The notes: generated from the letters alone by a model not told the origin. Shown: positions 36,860 through 47,206, numbered from the stretch's first letter. The stretch is DNA of 64,000 nt from Sphingobium bisphenolivorans (GCF_000412635.1 NZ_ASTG01000005.1:186001-250000), one strand, 5' to 3'. Made by a program: numbers and translations.

Positions 36860-36880
36860 GCTTGCAAGACTTGAGGCAGA

Positions 36881-37417
36881 TCAGGCCTTCGCAGCGGCCT
36901 TCTTGGCGGCAAGGGCGGTGCCCTTCTTCGCCTTCGCCTTTTCAGCTGCGGGGACGACTTCGATCACGTCGACCTTGCCGCCCGCCTTCTCAACCGCCTC
37001 AACAGCGCCCTTGGACGCGCCGGCAACGAGCAGGTTGACCTTGGCGGTCAGTTCACCCTTGCCGAGCAGGCGAACGCCGTCCTTGCCGCCACGGGCCAGG
37101 GCAGCGGCCTTCAGCGCGGCATGGTCGATGGTCGCATTGGCGTCCAGCTTGCCGGCATCGATCGCCTTCTGCACCGCGCCGAGGTTCACGATCGCGTAAT
37201 CCTTGGCGAAGATGTTGTTGAAGCCGCGCTTCGGCAAACGCATGTGGAGCGGCATCTGGCCACCCTCGAAGCCGTTGATGCTGACGCCCGAACGCGCCTT
37301 CGCACCCTTCTGGCCGCGACCGGCGGTCTTGCCCTTGCCCGAGCCGATACCACGGCCGACGCGCATCCGGCCCTTCCGGGCACCGGCATTGTCATTGAGT
37401 TCGTTAAGCTTGGTCAT
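36881..37417 (-). CDS. rplO: 50S ribosomal protein L15
   Basis: A 178-residue L15. The start [20 protein letters not shown] and [18 protein letters not shown] are diagnostic. The C-terminus has a lysine/alanine-rich extension ([20 protein letters not shown]) longer than in E. coli. The second ATG (37417) is taken as start, as in the family. It lies in the spc operon between rpmD and secY. Confidence 0.95.
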   Translation of the reverse strand: MTKLNELNDNAGARKGRMRVGRGIGSGKGKTAGRGQKGAKARSGVSINGFEGGQMPLHMRLPKRGFNNIFAKDYAIVNLGAVQKAIDAGKLDANATIDHAALKAAALARGGKDGVRLLGKGELTAKVNLLVAGASKGAVEAVEKAGGKVDVIEVVPAAEKAKAKKGTALAAKKAAAKA

Positions 37418-37448
37418 GTCGTGCACTCGCTTTCGCTATGTTCGCGCA

Positions 37449-37530
37449 GTCCCGACTATCTGTCCGGGACAACTTAGAGGGCGCGCCAGTAGCGCCCTTT
37501 CCCAAAAAACGAAAGAGGGGTTTCCCCCTC
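37449..37530 (-). promoter_or_regulatory. Three consecutive hairpins between rpmD and rplO, first one terminator-like
   Basis: In the direction of transcription the first hairpin has arms GAGGGG/CCCCTC (37515-37530) followed by TTTCGTTTTTT, which looks like an intrinsic terminator. The second has arms AGGGCGC/GCGCCCT (37478-37498) and the third GTCCCG/CGGGAC (37449-37470). They fill the 143-base rpmD-rplO spacer. Partial termination or processing would lower rplO, secY and adk expression relative to upstream genes; this is inferred. Confidence 0.72.
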
Positions 37531-37560
37531 TCCCGCTTCATTCCTGTCAGGTCGAAAGGC

Positions 37561-37740
37561 TTAGCCCTCGACCACCTGCACCATGTGCGGCAGCTTCTTG
37601 ATCGCACCGCGGACTTCCGCCGTGTCTTCCAGCTCCACCACGCGGTGCATCTTGCCAAGGCCCAGGCCGATCAGAATCTTCTTCTGGTCGGCGGGGCGGC
37701 GGATCGGCGAACCGATCTGCTTGATCTTGATCTTCGCCAT
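37561..37740 (-). CDS. rpmD: 50S ribosomal protein L30
   Basis: A 59-residue L30, short enough to be missed by many length cut-offs. The translated start [20 protein letters not shown], then [16 protein letters not shown] and the end [10 protein letters not shown], fits the family over its whole length. It lies six bases after rpsE in the spc operon, in its usual place before rplO. Confidence 0.96.
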   Translation of the reverse strand: MAKIKIKQIGSPIRRPADQKKILIGLGLGKMHRVVELEDTAEVRGAIKKLPHMVQVVEG

Positions 37741-37746
37741 GTCGTC

Positions 37747-38466
37747 TTACTCCGCAATCGCTTCGGCATCAGCCTGCGCGACTTCGGCCGAGGCGCCGCC
37801 GCGACGCAGAAGGTCGGCGACCTTCTTGCCACGGCGCTGCGCCACCGACTTGGGGCTGGTCTGCTCGCCCAGCGCCGCGAAGGTCGCACGGATCATGTTA
37901 TAGGGGTTGGACGTGCCATTCGACTTGGTCACCACGTCAGCGACGCCAAGGCTTTCGAACACGGCGCGCATCGGACCACCGGCGATGATGCCCGTACCGG
38001 CAGGCGCCGAACGAACCGTCACCTTGCCCGCACCGAAATGGCCAAGGCCGTCATGGTGCAGCGTGCGGCCTTCCTTCAGCGGAACGCGAACCATCGCCTT
38101 CTTGGCCGAAGCGGTCGCCTTGCTGATGGCTTCAGGCACTTCGCGCGCCTTGCCATGGCCGAAGCCCGCACGGCCCTTGCCGTCGCCGACAACGACCAGA
38201 GCCGCGAAGCCGAAGCGCTTACCGCCCTTGACGGTCTTGGAGACGCGGTTGATGTGAACCAGCTTCTCGATCAGCTCTTCGCCCTGTTCCTCGTCGCGGT
38301 TGCCGCGACGGTCGTCGCGACGGCCACGGCCGCCACGCTCGCCACGGTTGCGATCGCCGCCACGGCCACGGCCGCGACCGGGACCACGGCCCTCGGTCTG
38401 CTGCTCGCCGCCTTCGACAGCGGCGGGTGCGCCCGGCTGGGCTTGGATATCGTTTTCGTCAGCCAT
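37747..38466 (-). CDS. rpsE: 30S ribosomal protein S5 with Arg/Gly-rich N-terminal extension
   Basis: A 239-residue S5 that shapes the decoding centre and mRNA entry. The core from about residue 63 is standard ([20 protein letters not shown], then [12 protein letters not shown] and [13 protein letters not shown]). The first 60 residues are an extension with an acidic, glutamine-rich start and then [20 protein letters not shown], making the protein about 70 residues longer than in E. coli. Such extensions occur in other sphingomonads. It lies two bases after rplR. Confidence 0.96.
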   Translation of the reverse strand: MADENDIQAQPGAPAAVEGGEQQTEGRGPGRGRGRGGDRNRGERGGRGRRDDRRGNRDEEQGEELIEKLVHINRVSKTVKGGKRFGFAALVVVGDGKGRAGFGHGKAREVPEAISKATASAKKAMVRVPLKEGRTLHHDGLGHFGAGKVTVRSAPAGTGIIAGGPMRAVFESLGVADVVTKSNGTSNPYNMIRATFAALGEQTSPKSVAQRRGKKVADLLRRGGASAEVAQADAEAIAE

Positions 38467-38468
38467 GA

Positions 38469-38822
38469 TCAGAACTCCAGCCCGGCTTCACGGGCCGCAT
38501 CGGCCAGCGCCTTGACGCGGCCATGGAACAGGAAACCACCACGGTCGAACACGACCTTGGTGACGCCGGCAGCGGTCGCCGCGGCGGCGACGCGCTTGCC
38601 GACTTCAGCGGCGGCCTGCGAGGTGGCACCGGTCTGGCCACGCACATCCTTGTCCAGGGTCGAGGCCGAAGCCAGGGTCTTGCCCTGCGCATCGTCGATG
38701 ACCTGGGCGTAGATGTGACGGCCCGAACGGTGGACGCTGAGGCGGGGCTTGTGGCCCGAAACAGCCTTGAGCGCGGTGCGGACGCGGCGACGACGCCGCG
38801 CGAAGAGGGAAAGCTTTGCCAT
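38469..38822 (-). CDS. rplR: 50S ribosomal protein L18
   Basis: A 117-residue L18 that binds 5S rRNA. The start [40 protein letters not shown], and the end [17 protein letters not shown] are typical. The ATG at 38822 is chosen because conservation begins there, although the frame is open for a further 68 codons inside rplF. It lies one base after rplF and two before rpsE. Confidence 0.95.
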   Translation of the reverse strand: MAKLSLFARRRRRVRTALKAVSGHKPRLSVHRSGRHIYAQVIDDAQGKTLASASTLDKDVRGQTGATSQAAAEVGKRVAAAATAAGVTKVVFDRGGFLFHGRVKALADAAREAGLEF

Positions 38823-38823
38823 C

Positions 38824-39357
38824 TTACTTCTTCTTCCCTTCCTTGCGGAAGATGAACTCGCCGGCGTACTTGATACCCTTGCCCTTATAGGGTTCGGGCT
38901 TGCGCCAGCGGCGGATCTCGGCGGCAACCTGACCCACCTTCTGCTTATCGATGCCGCTGATCTCGACCGTGGTGTTATCCGGGGTCTTGATCTCAATGCC
39001 CTCGGGCACCGGGAAATCGACGTCATGCGAATAGCCGAGCTTCAGGTTCAGCACCTTGCCCTTGGCATCCGCGCGGTAGCCGACACCGGTGATGAGCAGC
39101 TTCTTCGTATAGCCCTCGGTCACGCCGGTGATCAGGTTGGCGACCAGGGTGCGCTGCATGCCCCAGAAAGCGCGAGCGCGCTTGCTGTCATTGGCAGGCT
39201 TCACCGCGATCACACCGTCTTCGATGCTATAGGTGACTTCGTCCGCCAGCGGCAGCGACAGGGTGCCCTTGGGGCCCTTCACCGACAGCTGACCGCCTTC
39301 GATCGACGCGGTGACGCCCGCAGGGACGGCAACCGGCTTCTTACCAGTACGGCTCAT
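38824..39357 (-). CDS. rplF: 50S ribosomal protein L6
   Basis: A 177-residue L6 located near the sarcin-ricin loop and the factor-binding site. The start [15 protein letters not shown] and the C-terminal [16 protein letters not shown] are diagnostic. Its start codon overlaps the rpsH stop (TGATG), so translation is probably coupled. Length and order in the spc operon are normal. Confidence 0.96.
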   Translation of the reverse strand: MSRTGKKPVAVPAGVTASIEGGQLSVKGPKGTLSLPLADEVTYSIEDGVIAVKPANDSKRARAFWGMQRTLVANLITGVTEGYTKKLLITGVGYRADAKGKVLNLKLGYSHDVDFPVPEGIEIKTPDNTTVEISGIDKQKVGQVAAEIRRWRKPEPYKGKGIKYAGEFIFRKEGKKK

Positions 39358-39752
39358 CAGAACACCTCCGCCAGCACTTCGCCGCCGACATTCTGCTCGC
39401 GCGCTTCGGCGTCGGACAGAACGCCACGGGGCGTCGAGACAATGGTGATGCCCAGGCCATTGCGGATCACCGGCAGTTCCTTGGAACCCGAGTAAACGCG
39501 GCGGCCGGGCTTGGAGACGCGGGCGACATGCTTGATCGCCGGCTGGCCTTCGAAATATTTGAGCTCAATGCGCAAGCCGGGGTGCTTGCCGAGGGCTTCC
39601 TCGGAATAGCCGCGGATGTAGCCTTCGCGCTGGAGCACGTCGAGCACGCGGGCGCGGAGCTTGGAAGCCGGGGACACAACGCTGTCCTTCTTCGCCTGCT
39701 GCCCGTTGCGGATGCGGGTGAGCATATCACCCAAGGGATCGGTCAATGCCAT
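39357..39752 (-). CDS. rpsH: 30S ribosomal protein S8
   Basis: A 131-residue S8 that binds the central domain of 16S rRNA. In E. coli it is the translational repressor of the spc operon. The start [20 protein letters not shown] and the C-terminal [19 protein letters not shown] are diagnostic. It is coupled to rplF by overlapping codons and follows rpsN by 12 bases. Confidence 0.96.
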   Translation of the reverse strand: MALTDPLGDMLTRIRNGQQAKKDSVVSPASKLRARVLDVLQREGYIRGYSEEALGKHPGLRIELKYFEGQPAIKHVARVSKPGRRVYSGSKELPVIRNGLGITIVSTPRGVLSDAEAREQNVGGEVLAEVF

Positions 39753-39764
39753 CTCAAATGATCC

Positions 39765-40070
39765 TTACCAGCTCGACTTGGTGACGCCGGGGATCAGGCC
39801 CTTGTTGGCCAGATCACGCAGCTGCACGCGGCAGAGGCGGAATTTGCGGTAATAAGCGCGGGGACGCCCCGTCAGCTCGCAGCGGTTCCGAATGCGGGTC
39901 GGATTGCCGTTGCGGGGAATCTCCGCCATCTTCAGACGCGCGATCAGACGATCGCTGTCATCGGCCGCGGTATCATTCGCGATCGCCTTGAGCTTCGCAT
40001 AACGGCCGGCATATTTCTTCACCAGCTTCTTGCGGCGCTCGTTCTTGTTGATCGAACTCAGTTTCGCCAT
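39765..40070 (-). CDS. rpsN: 30S ribosomal protein S14 (zinc-free type)
   Basis: A 101-residue S14 of the long form without the zinc-binding cysteines. The start [20 protein letters not shown] and the C-terminal [20 protein letters not shown] followed by [13 protein letters not shown] fit the family. It lies 52 bases after rplE. Confidence 0.95.
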   Translation of the reverse strand: MAKLSSINKNERRKKLVKKYAGRYAKLKAIANDTAADDSDRLIARLKMAEIPRNGNPTRIRNRCELTGRPRAYYRKFRLCRVQLRDLANKGLIPGVTKSSW

Positions 40071-40122
40071 GACTTAAGTTCTCTTCCTTAGCTTAGGCTT
40101 GTGGGAGAGAAGCGGGGCCTGT

Positions 40123-40694
<572 letters not shown>

Positions 40695-40695
<1 letters not shown>

Positions 40696-41006
40696 TACAG
40701 CACCTCACCCGACTTGACGGCGACGCGGACCTTCTTGCCGTCGCGATCCTCGAAACGGACGCGGGTCGGCTTGCCATCCTTGTCGGCGACAGCGACGTTC
40801 GAAATGTGGAGCGGCGCGGGCTTGCGCTCGATGCCGCCCTGCGGGTTCGCCTGGTCAGGCTTGCGGTGACGCGCATGCACGTTGATGCCTTCCACCAGGA
40901 CCTTGTCGTCCTTGGGCAGCACCTGCAGGACGGCGCCGGTACGACCCTTGTCCTTGCCGGCCAGGACGACGACCTTGTCGCCCTTCTTGATTCTAGCAGC
41001 GCTCAT
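40695..41006 (-). CDS. rplX: 50S ribosomal protein L24
   Basis: A 103-residue L24, an assembly initiator of the large subunit. The KOW motif [20 protein letters not shown] and the stretch [20 protein letters not shown] are diagnostic. It overlaps rplN upstream and rplE downstream by single bases. Confidence 0.95.
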
Positions 41007-41374
41007 TACAGCACCTCGGGGGCAAGCGAGATGATCTTCATGTGCTTCTTGGCGCGCAGTTCGCGAACGACCGGGCCGAAGATACGGGTGCCGATCGGCT
41101 CCTCGTTCTTGTTGATGAGCACAGCGGCATTGCCGTCGAAGCGAATCACGCTGCCATCAGCGCGACGCACGTCCTTGGCGGTGCGCACGATGACGGCGCG
41201 ATGCACGTCACCCTTCTTCACCTTGCCACGAGGCGCAGCTTCCTTGATCGAGACGACGATGATGTCGCCTACGCTCGCGAAGCGACGCTTCGAGCCGCCC
41301 AGCACCTTGATGCACTGGACGCGCTTGGCGCCGCTGTTGTCAGCGACGTCAAGATTGGATTGCATCTGGATCAT
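41006..41374 (-). CDS. rplN: 50S ribosomal protein L14
   Basis: A 122-residue L14 at the subunit interface. The start [20 protein letters not shown] and the end [21 protein letters not shown] fit the family over the full length. It is the first gene after a 200-base structured spacer, so a separate spc transcript could start here. Confidence 0.96.
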   Translation of the reverse strand: MIQMQSNLDVADNSGAKRVQCIKVLGGSKRRFASVGDIIVVSIKEAAPRGKVKKGDVHRAVIVRTAKDVRRADGSVIRFDGNAAVLINKNEEPIGTRIFGPVVRELRAKKHMKIISLAPEVL

Positions 41375-41574
41375 GGATCCGGTTCCTTCTTATTTGGCCT
41401 ACCGGGACAATTCCCGGCGGTTCCGAATTCTTGTGCCTAGAGCCTTTGGCGAACGTCTGACTCGTCCGAAGACGAGCCATCTGACTCTACGCGAAGCGCG
41501 GGCCTGTAACCCTTTCCCGTGGAAAAGGCCAGCCCCGCGCCGCACTTTTTACCTAAAGGCTCAGCGAGCCTCCC
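41375..41574 (-). promoter_or_regulatory. Long structured spacer between rpsQ and rplN
   Basis: Two hundred bases without a gene at the border of the S10 and spc blocks. In the transcribed direction they carry, after the rpsQ stop, a hairpin GGCTC/GAGCC followed by TTTAGG, a CCTTTTCC/GGAAAGG-type stem, a CTCGTC/GACGAG stem with a CGAA loop (around 41470-41485) and a CCGGGA/TCCCGG stem just before rplN. This is a good place for a weak terminator, a processing site or the spc promoter. No clear -35/-10 pair was identified. Confidence 0.6.
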
Positions 41575-41838
41575 TTAAGCCGCCGTTTCCGGGGACTTGT
41601 GGGTGTCCACGCGCTCGATGACCTTCCAGGTCTTGAGCTTGGAAATCGGGGCGGTTTCCTCGATGCGGACCGTCTCGCCTTCCTTGTAGACATTGCCCTC
41701 GTCATGGGCGTGGTATTTCTTCGACCGGCGGATGATCTTGCCGTAGAGCGCATGCTTAACCTTGCGCTCTACGCGAACCACCACCGTCTTGTCGGTCTTG
41801 TCGGAAACCACCGTTCCCGTCAGCACGCGCTTGGGCAT
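41575..41838 (-). CDS. rpsQ: 30S ribosomal protein S17
   Basis: An 87-residue S17, an early 16S rRNA binder. The start [20 protein letters not shown] and the motif [20 protein letters not shown] are diagnostic. It is the last gene of the S10-type block, 15 bases after rpmC. Confidence 0.95.
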   Translation of the reverse strand: MPKRVLTGTVVSDKTDKTVVVRVERKVKHALYGKIIRRSKKYHAHDEGNVYKEGETVRIEETAPISKLKTWKVIERVDTHKSPETAA

Positions 41839-41853
41839 CGTGTGATTTCCTTC

Positions 41854-42057
41854 TTACTTCGCAGCCGAGCGCGAACGCTCGGACTGAAGGGTCTTGATCT
41901 GCGCGATCGACCGGCGGACTTCACGCACCCGGCTGGGCTTTTCCAGCTGGTTGGTGGCCGCCTGGAAGCGCAGGTTGAACTGCTCGCGCTTCAGGTTGTT
42001 CAGTTCGATCGACAGTTCGTCGTCCGACTTGGTCTTGAGGTCAGCTACATTCGCCAC
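41854..42057 (-). CDS. rpmC: 50S ribosomal protein L29
   Basis: A 67-residue L29 near the exit tunnel, part of the trigger-factor docking site. It has the usual helical hairpin, with [20 protein letters not shown] and the motif [13 protein letters not shown]. It lies three bases after rplP. Confidence 0.93.
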   Translation of the reverse strand: MANVADLKTKSDDELSIELNNLKREQFNLRFQAATNQLEKPSRVREVRRSIAQIKTLQSERSRSAAK

Positions 42058-42060
42058 GGA

Positions 42061-42492
42061 TTAACCCTCCAGGTGGGAGGTGTCGCCGAGGCGAGCGACA
42101 ACCTTCGTCTTGATCGGCAGCTTCATCGCGGCGCGCGAGAAAGCCTCTGCTGCGAGCGGACCGGGCACGCCGTCCAGTTCGAACAGGATGCGGCCCGGCT
42201 TGACGCGAGCTGCCCAATATTCGACCGAACCCTTACCCTTACCCTGACGGACTTCGGCGGGCTTCTTCGACACCGGCACGTCAGGGAACACGCGGATCCA
42301 CAGACGGCCCTGACGACGAAGGTGACGCTGGATCGCGCGGCGAGCCGCCTCGATCTGGCGGGCGGTGACGCGCTCGGGTTCCAGAGCCTTCAGACCATAG
42401 GCGCCGAAGTTCAGAGCCGAACCGCCCTTGGCGTCGCCCTTGATCCGGCCCTTGAAGGTCTTGCGGAACTTCATTTTTTTCGGTTGCAGCAT
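42061..42492 (-). CDS. rplP: 50S ribosomal protein L16
   Basis: A 143-residue L16 near the A site and peptidyl-transferase centre. The start [40 protein letters not shown] and [12 protein letters not shown] are diagnostic. It follows rpsC by 21 bases and precedes rpmC. Confidence 0.96.
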   Translation of the reverse strand: MLQPKKMKFRKTFKGRIKGDAKGGSALNFGAYGLKALEPERVTARQIEAARRAIQRHLRRQGRLWIRVFPDVPVSKKPAEVRQGKGKGSVEYWAARVKPGRILFELDGVPGPLAAEAFSRAAMKLPIKTKVVARLGDTSHLEG

Positions 42493-42513
42493 GACGCTAT
42501 ACCTACCTTATTC

Positions 42514-43209
42514 TCAGCGCGCCGGGCGCACGCCGGAGGTCTGAGCCTCCAGCATCAGCCGGTCGGTCGCGAACGGATCATGGCCGAGAATCTCGCCCTT
42601 GAAGATCCACACCTTGATGCCGCAGACGCCATAGGCGGTGTGCGCGGTAGCTTCGGCATAATCGACGTTCGCACGCAGCGTGTGCAGCGGAACGCGGCCT
42701 TCGCGATACCATTCGACACGCGCGATCTCCGCGCCGCCCAGACGGCCGCCGCAGGTGATCTTGATGCCCTCGGCGCCCAAACGCAGGGCCGACTGCACCG
42801 CGCGCTTCATCGCACGGCGGAACGCCACGCGGCGCTCCAGCTGATCGGCAATGCCCTGCGCAACGAGCTTGGAATCGATTTCCGGCTTGCGGATTTCGAC
42901 GATGTTCAGGCTGACGTCCGACGAGGTCAGGCTGCCCAGCTTCTTGCGCAGCTTCTCGATGTCCGCGCCCTTCTTGCCGATGATGACACCGGGACGGGCA
43001 GCGTAGATCGACACGCGGCACAGCTTGGCGGGACGCTCGATCACGACCTTGGAGATCGCGGCCTGCGGCAGGTTCTTCATGATATACTGGCGGATCTTCA
43101 GATCCTCCAGCAGCAGGCGGCCATAGTCGGCGCCTTCGGCGAACCAGCGGCTGTCCCAGGTACGGTTGATCTGCAGGCGCAGACCGATCGGATTGCTCTT
43201 GTGACCCAT
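42514..43209 (-). CDS. rpsC: 30S ribosomal protein S3
   Basis: A 231-residue S3 at the mRNA entry channel. The start [20 protein letters not shown], the KH domain with [20 protein letters not shown], and the C-terminal [19 protein letters not shown] are diagnostic. It follows rplV by five bases. Confidence 0.97.
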   Translation of the reverse strand: MGHKSNPIGLRLQINRTWDSRWFAEGADYGRLLLEDLKIRQYIMKNLPQAAISKVVIERPAKLCRVSIYAARPGVIIGKKGADIEKLRKKLGSLTSSDVSLNIVEIRKPEIDSKLVAQGIADQLERRVAFRRAMKRAVQSALRLGAEGIKITCGGRLGGAEIARVEWYREGRVPLHTLRANVDYAEATAHTAYGVCGIKVWIFKGEILGHDPFATDRLMLEAQTSGVRPAR

Positions 43210-43214
43210 GTCTC

Positions 43215-43601
43215 TTACGCCTCCGCTTCTTCAGCTGCTTCGCGGACGACGATGCGCACGCGGCTGAAGGGCTTCAGGATCCGGGTCGACTTGCCGCGGC
43301 CGCGAGCGTGGAAGCGCTTCATGGTGAAGCTCTTGCCCACCGATGCTTCCGCGACGACCAGCGCATCGACGTCCAGATTGTGGTTGTTTTCCGCATTGGC
43401 GATGGCCGAAGCCAGCACCTTGCGCACGTCGACCGCCATCGCCTTCTTGGAGAAGGCGAGGATGTTCAGCGCGTCCTCGACCTTGCGGCCGCGGATGAGC
43501 GTGGCGACCAGGTTCAGCTTCTGGGCCGAACCACGGATCTGCGTGCCAACGGCCAGCGCCTCATTGTCGGCGACGCGACGGGGAGCCTTTTCCTTGCTCA
43601 T
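43215..43601 (-). CDS. rplV: 50S ribosomal protein L22
   Basis: A 128-residue L22 lining the peptide exit tunnel. Features are [38 protein letters not shown] and the tunnel-loop sequence [20 protein letters not shown]. The start has about ten extra residues ([19 protein letters not shown]) compared with E. coli. It overlaps the rpsS stop by one base. Confidence 0.95.
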   Translation of the reverse strand: MSKEKAPRRVADNEALAVGTQIRGSAQKLNLVATLIRGRKVEDALNILAFSKKAMAVDVRKVLASAIANAENNHNLDVDALVVAEASVGKSFTMKRFHARGRGKSTRILKPFSRVRIVVREAAEEAEA

Positions 43602-43879
43602 TAGCGCTTGCCCTTCTTGTCGGCAGCGTGGCCGGGGAAGTAGCGGGTCGGGGCGAATTCGCCCAGCTTGTGACCCACCATTTCCTCGTTCACCGAAACC
43701 GGCACATGCTTGCGGCCATTATAGACGTTGAACGTCAGGCCGACGAACTGCGGCAGGATGGTGGAACGGCGCGACCAGGTCTTGATCGGGCCAGCACGGC
43801 CACCGGCGTCCTGCGCGGTTTCCGCCTTCTTCAGAAGGCTGAGGTCCACGAACGGACCTTTCCAGACGGAACGAGCCAT
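43601..43879 (-). CDS. rpsS: 30S ribosomal protein S19
   Basis: A 92-residue S19 in the head of the small subunit. The start [20 protein letters not shown], the central [20 protein letters not shown] and [14 protein letters not shown] are diagnostic. It lies five bases after rplB and is coupled to rplV. Confidence 0.96.
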   Translation of the reverse strand: MARSVWKGPFVDLSLLKKAETAQDAGGRAGPIKTWSRRSTILPQFVGLTFNVYNGRKHVPVSVNEEMVGHKLGEFAPTRYFPGHAADKKGKR

Positions 43880-43884
43880 CTCGC

Positions 43885-44721
43885 TTACCTCTTCTTCTTC
43901 GCGTGGCGGCTACGGATGATGAATTTGTCCGTCGCCTTGTTGTGGCGGGTGCGTGCACCCTTGGTCGGCTTGCCCCAGGGCGTGACCGGATGACGGCCGC
44001 CCGAGGTCCGGCCTTCACCACCGCCATGCGGGTGGTCGACCGGGTTCTTCGCCACACCGCGCGTCAGCGGACGCTTGCCGAGCCAGCGGTTGCGACCGGC
44101 CTTGGCGAGGTTGGTGTTGGCGTTGTCCGGGTTCGACACGGCACCCACGGTGCCCATGCAGTCCGAACGGATGTAGCGCTGCTCGCCCGAGGACAGGCGG
44201 ACCATCACCATGCCACGATCGCGACCGACCAGCTGAGCGTAGGTGCCTGCCGAACGGCAGAGCTGACCGCCCTTGCCAGGCTTCATCTCGATATTGTGGA
44301 TGATGGTGCCGACCGGCATCTGGCCGAGTTCCATCGCGTTGCCCGGCTTCACGTCGGTCTTCTTGCCCGCGATGACCTTGTCACCGGGAGCGAGACGCTG
44401 CGGCGCCAGGATATAGGCCTGGGTGCCGTCGGGATAGTTGACCAGCGCGATGAAGGCGGTGCGGTTGGGATCATATTCCAGACGCTCGACCGTGCCTTCG
44501 ACATCCCACAAACGACGCTTGAAGTCGATGATGCGGTAGCGCTGCTTGTGACCGCCGGCGATGCCGCGCGAGGTCACATGGCCCTTGTTGTTGCGGCCGC
44601 CGGTCTTGCGCTTGCCTTCGGTCAGCGCCTTGACGGGCTTGCCCTTGTGCAGCCCGCTGCGGTCGACGAGGATCAGGCCGCGCTGGGCGGGGCTCGTCGG
44701 GTTGTAGCTCTTAAGCGCCAT
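43885..44721 (-). CDS. rplB: 50S ribosomal protein L2
   Basis: A 278-residue L2, essential for subunit association and peptidyl transfer. The start [20 protein letters not shown], the middle IEYD-type core [19 protein letters not shown] and the strongly conserved [20 protein letters not shown] are present. It lies two bases after rplW in the S10 operon. Confidence 0.97.
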   Translation of the reverse strand: MALKSYNPTSPAQRGLILVDRSGLHKGKPVKALTEGKRKTGGRNNKGHVTSRGIAGGHKQRYRIIDFKRRLWDVEGTVERLEYDPNRTAFIALVNYPDGTQAYILAPQRLAPGDKVIAGKKTDVKPGNAMELGQMPVGTIIHNIEMKPGKGGQLCRSAGTYAQLVGRDRGMVMVRLSSGEQRYIRSDCMGTVGAVSNPDNANTNLAKAGRNRWLGKRPLTRGVAKNPVDHPHGGGEGRTSGGRHPVTPWGKPTKGARTRHNKATDKFIIRSRHAKKKR

Positions 44722-44723
44722 GA

Positions 44724-45041
44724 TCAGCGCACTCCTTCGGTGATGTCGATCGACTGGCCGTCGGCCAGGCGAACGATCGCCTTCTTCACGTCAGACCGCG
44801 TGTAGGGCTTGCCCTTCCACTTCTTGGTCTTGCCCTTGGCGACCAGCGTGTTCACGCTCTTGACCGTCACGCCCCAGAGCGCTTCGACGGCGGCCTTGAT
44901 CTCCGGCTTGGTCGCGTCGTTGGCGACCTTGAAGACGACGGCATTGTTCTCGGAGAGAAGCGTCGACTTCTCGGTGATGACCGGCGCGACGACGACGTCA
45001 TAATGACGGTTGTCGACCTTCGCGGCTTCTTTCTTAGCCAT
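44724..45041 (-). CDS. rplW: 50S ribosomal protein L23
   Basis: A 105-residue L23 at the tunnel exit, contact point for trigger factor and SRP. Features are [20 protein letters not shown] and the C-terminal [20 protein letters not shown]. It overlaps the end of rplD by eight bases, so translation is coupled. Confidence 0.95.
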   Translation of the reverse strand: MAKKEAAKVDNRHYDVVVAPVITEKSTLLSENNAVVFKVANDATKPEIKAAVEALWGVTVKSVNTLVAKGKTKKWKGKPYTRSDVKKAIVRLADGQSIDITEGVR

Positions 45042-45657
45042 TGAAACGGGCCTCCAGCTTTTCGACCGCGGCGCGGGTCAGCACCAGCGAATCGGCCTTC
45101 AGGATGTCGTAGACGTTGGCACCAACGGCCGGCAGCAGGTTCACGCCGACAATGTTCGCCGAAGCCTTCGCGAAGCTGACATTCACCGCGTCGCCGTCGA
45201 TGAACAGCGCCTTGTTGAGGTTCAGCTTGGCGAGGTGCGCGACCAGAGCCTTGGTCTTGCCTTCCGCCACGTCGAGATTGTCGAGAACGATCAGCGAACC
45301 GTCCTTGGCCTTCGACGACAGCGCCATTTTCAGGCCGAGCGCACGAACCTTCTTGTTGAGGTCGTGGCCGAACTCGCGGGCGCGGGCGCCATGGGCCTTA
45401 CCGCCGCCGATGAACACGGGGGCCTTGCGGTCGCCGTGACGAGCCGTACCGCCGCCCTTCTGGCGGCCGAACTTCTTGCCGGTGCGGGCAACGTCCGAAC
45501 GCTCGCGGGTGGCGCGGGCCGGAGCGCGACGCTTTTCCAGCTGCCAGGTGACGACGCGGTGCAGAATGTCGGTGCGGGGCTCGACGCCGAACACGGCATC
45601 GTTCAGCTCCACCTCACCGGCAGCCTGCGCGTCGAGGGTCTGTACATTGACCTTCAT
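45034..45657 (-). CDS. rplD: 50S ribosomal protein L4
   Basis: A 207-residue L4, a tunnel protein. In E. coli it also represses its own S10 operon through the leader RNA. Features are RTLPARAT-type loop sequence [20 protein letters not shown], then [20 protein letters not shown] and the C-terminal [20 protein letters not shown]. It overlaps rplW and lies three bases after rplC. Confidence 0.95.
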   Translation of the reverse strand: MKVNVQTLDAQAAGEVELNDAVFGVEPRTDILHRVVTWQLEKRRAPARATRERSDVARTGKKFGRQKGGGTARHGDRKAPVFIGGGKAHGARAREFGHDLNKKVRALGLKMALSSKAKDGSLIVLDNLDVAEGKTKALVAHLAKLNLNKALFIDGDAVNVSFAKASANIVGVNLLPAVGANVYDILKADSLVLTRAAVEKLEARFNG

Positions 45658-45660
45658 GGT

Positions 45661-46419
45661 TTAGCCCTCCTGGCCTTCGGTCACTTCGGGAGCAGACGCT
45701 TCTTCAGCGGGTGTCTGCACCGGAGCGTTGTTGCTGTTGGCAGCCTGCTTCAGGCTCGCCGGATAGGGCGCATCGGCCGGGCGCTTCACCTTGACGGCGT
45801 CGCTGACAGTCAGCCAGGTGCCCTTGGCACCGGGGACCGATCCCTTGACGAACAGCAGGCCACGCTCGACGTCCGTGCGGACAATTTCGAGATTCTGCTG
45901 CGTGCGCTCGCGGTCACCCATGTGGCCGGCCATCTTCTTGTTCTTGAAGACGCGGCCCGGATCCTGACGGTTACCGGTCGAACCATGGGCACGGTGGCTG
46001 ATCGACACGCCGTGCGTGGCGCGCATACCGCCGAAGCCCCAGCGCTTCATGGCACCGGCGAAACCCTTACCCTGGGTGTGGCCAGCGACGTCGACCAGCT
46101 GGCCGGCGATGAAATGATCGGCCGCGATCTCGGCGCCGACATCGAGGAGCGCGTCCTCGGCGACACGGAATTCGACCAGACGCGCCTTCGGCTCCACTTC
46201 CGCCTTGGCGAAGTGGCCGCGCTGCGGCTTGGCGACGTTCTTGACCTTCGCGACGCCCGCGCCAAGCTGAACCGCGACATAACCGTCACGCTCAACTTCC
46301 TTGCGAGCTACGACCTGATTGCCCTCGAGGGACAGAACCGTAACGGGAATATGACGTCCGTCCTCCTGGAACAGACGGGTCATCCCGACTTTCTTAGCGA
46401 TCACGCCTGTGCGCATCAC
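45661..46419 (-). CDS. rplC: 50S ribosomal protein L3 with C-terminal extension
   Basis: A 252-residue L3 near the peptidyl-transferase centre. The start [20 protein letters not shown] (the second Met of the frame) and the core [20 protein letters not shown] with [14 protein letters not shown] are diagnostic. The last 35-40 residues are an acidic, low-complexity tail ending [14 protein letters not shown] that E. coli lacks. It is preceded by a 270-base spacer with strong secondary structure instead of following rpsJ directly. Confidence 0.95.
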   Translation of the reverse strand: MMRTGVIAKKVGMTRLFQEDGRHIPVTVLSLEGNQVVARKEVERDGYVAVQLGAGVAKVKNVAKPQRGHFAKAEVEPKARLVEFRVAEDALLDVGAEIAADHFIAGQLVDVAGHTQGKGFAGAMKRWGFGGMRATHGVSISHRAHGSTGNRQDPGRVFKNKKMAGHMGDRERTQQNLEIVRTDVERGLLFVKGSVPGAKGTWLTVSDAVKVKRPADAPYPASLKQAANSNNAPVQTPAEEASAPEVTEGQEG

Positions 46420-46689
46420 TGATTACTCCCATAGAGGCCCGCCTTAGCAGCGGGCGTATCCAACGAAAAAACCGCTCAGGATCTCTCCCTCGCGGCCCAA
46501 CCCAAATAACAATCACCCCGTCCGGGTTGGATGCCGACCCCTGCTCGGGGAAGGCGACGGGGGACCAGAGCCACGAACCATCCAGCTTACCGGAGGTCGC
46601 GCGGTATCCCTTGTGTCGTTTGAGCTCTCGCCTCAAGCGAAATGCCCGATACCCTGCCCACCTGACGGAGAGCAGGGACTTGCCGCCGA
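46420..46689 (-). promoter_or_regulatory. 270-base structured spacer between rpsJ and rplC
   Basis: This gap inside the S10 operon is far longer than the usual few dozen bases. On the transcribed strand it has a nested structure around 46520-46565 (outer CCCCGTC/GACGGGG, inner CCCC-GAGCA-GGGG). A strong hairpin with arms GCCCGC/GCGGGC at 46437-46455 lies just upstream of the rplC ribosome binding site GGGAG. A short frame crosses the spacer and overlaps rplC but shows no recognisable protein. A regulatory RNA leader is the best guess. Confidence 0.55.
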
Positions 46690-46998
46690 TTAGGCCAGCT
46701 TGATTTCGACGTTCACGCCGGCAGCCAGATCCAGCTTCATCAGCGCGTCGACCGTCTGCGGCGTCGGCTGCACAATGTCAAGCATGCGCTTGTAGGTGCG
46801 GACCTCGAACTGCTCGCGCGACTTCTTGTCGATGTGCGGACCACGGTTGACCGTGAACTTTTCGATGCGCGTCGGAAGGGGAATCGGACCGCGAATGAGG
46901 GCGCCGGTGCGGCGGGCGGTGTCGGCGATGTCGCCGGTCGCCTGATCGAGCACGCGATGATCGAACGCCTTGAGGCGAATGCGGATGTTGCTGTCCAT
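46690..46998 (-). CDS. rpsJ: 30S ribosomal protein S10
   Basis: A 102-residue S10 that also serves as NusE in antitermination. The start [40 protein letters not shown] and the end GVNVEIKLA fit the family. It lies 208 bases after tuf beyond a strong terminator, so it should have its own promoter in 46999-47165 and begin the S10 transcript. Confidence 0.97.
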   Translation of the reverse strand: MDSNIRIRLKAFDHRVLDQATGDIADTARRTGALIRGPIPLPTRIEKFTVNRGPHIDKKSREQFEVRTYKRMLDIVQPTPQTVDALMKLDLAAGVNVEIKLA

Positions 46999-47165
46999 TG
47001 TTCCTGTACCGATGCGAAAGAGCCAAAAACCTGGAGCATTTTCAGAAATCAGCTGGAGCAGCCGATGACTTTTGAAAACGCACCAACAAAAATTTACCGC
47101 CCCGTTTCTGGCCCTTCTAGCTCATTCGAGCCGGAGAAAGGCGATCCGGGACGGCAGAAAAACTC

Positions 47166-47195
47166 AGCGGCGCGAATCAGGCGATTCGCGCCGCT
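47166..47195 (-). terminator. Strong intrinsic terminator after tuf
   Basis: Arms AGCGGCGCGAATC and GATTCGCGCCGCT form a perfect 13-bp stem with the loop AGGC. In the direction of tuf transcription a TTTTT run follows within four bases. It lies 11 bases after the tuf stop and separates the str operon from rpsJ. Confidence 0.93.
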
Positions 47196-47206
47196 GCGGT
47201 CCTATA

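Noticed and set aside
36705..36880. A possible extra small ribosomal gene (such as rpmJ) between rplO and secY
   Set aside because: No L36-like cysteine/histidine pattern is found in any frame; the spacer holds a hairpin only.
41599..43731. A 710-codon plus-strand frame across rpsQ to rpsC
   Set aside because: It is antisense to seven well-conserved ribosomal genes and has no protein-like signature.
46394..46636. An 80-codon frame across the rpsJ-rplC spacer that overlaps rplC
   Set aside because: The sequence (Arg and Trp rich, RHKGYRATSG) shows no family and follows RNA stems; it is more likely part of a structured leader than a gene.
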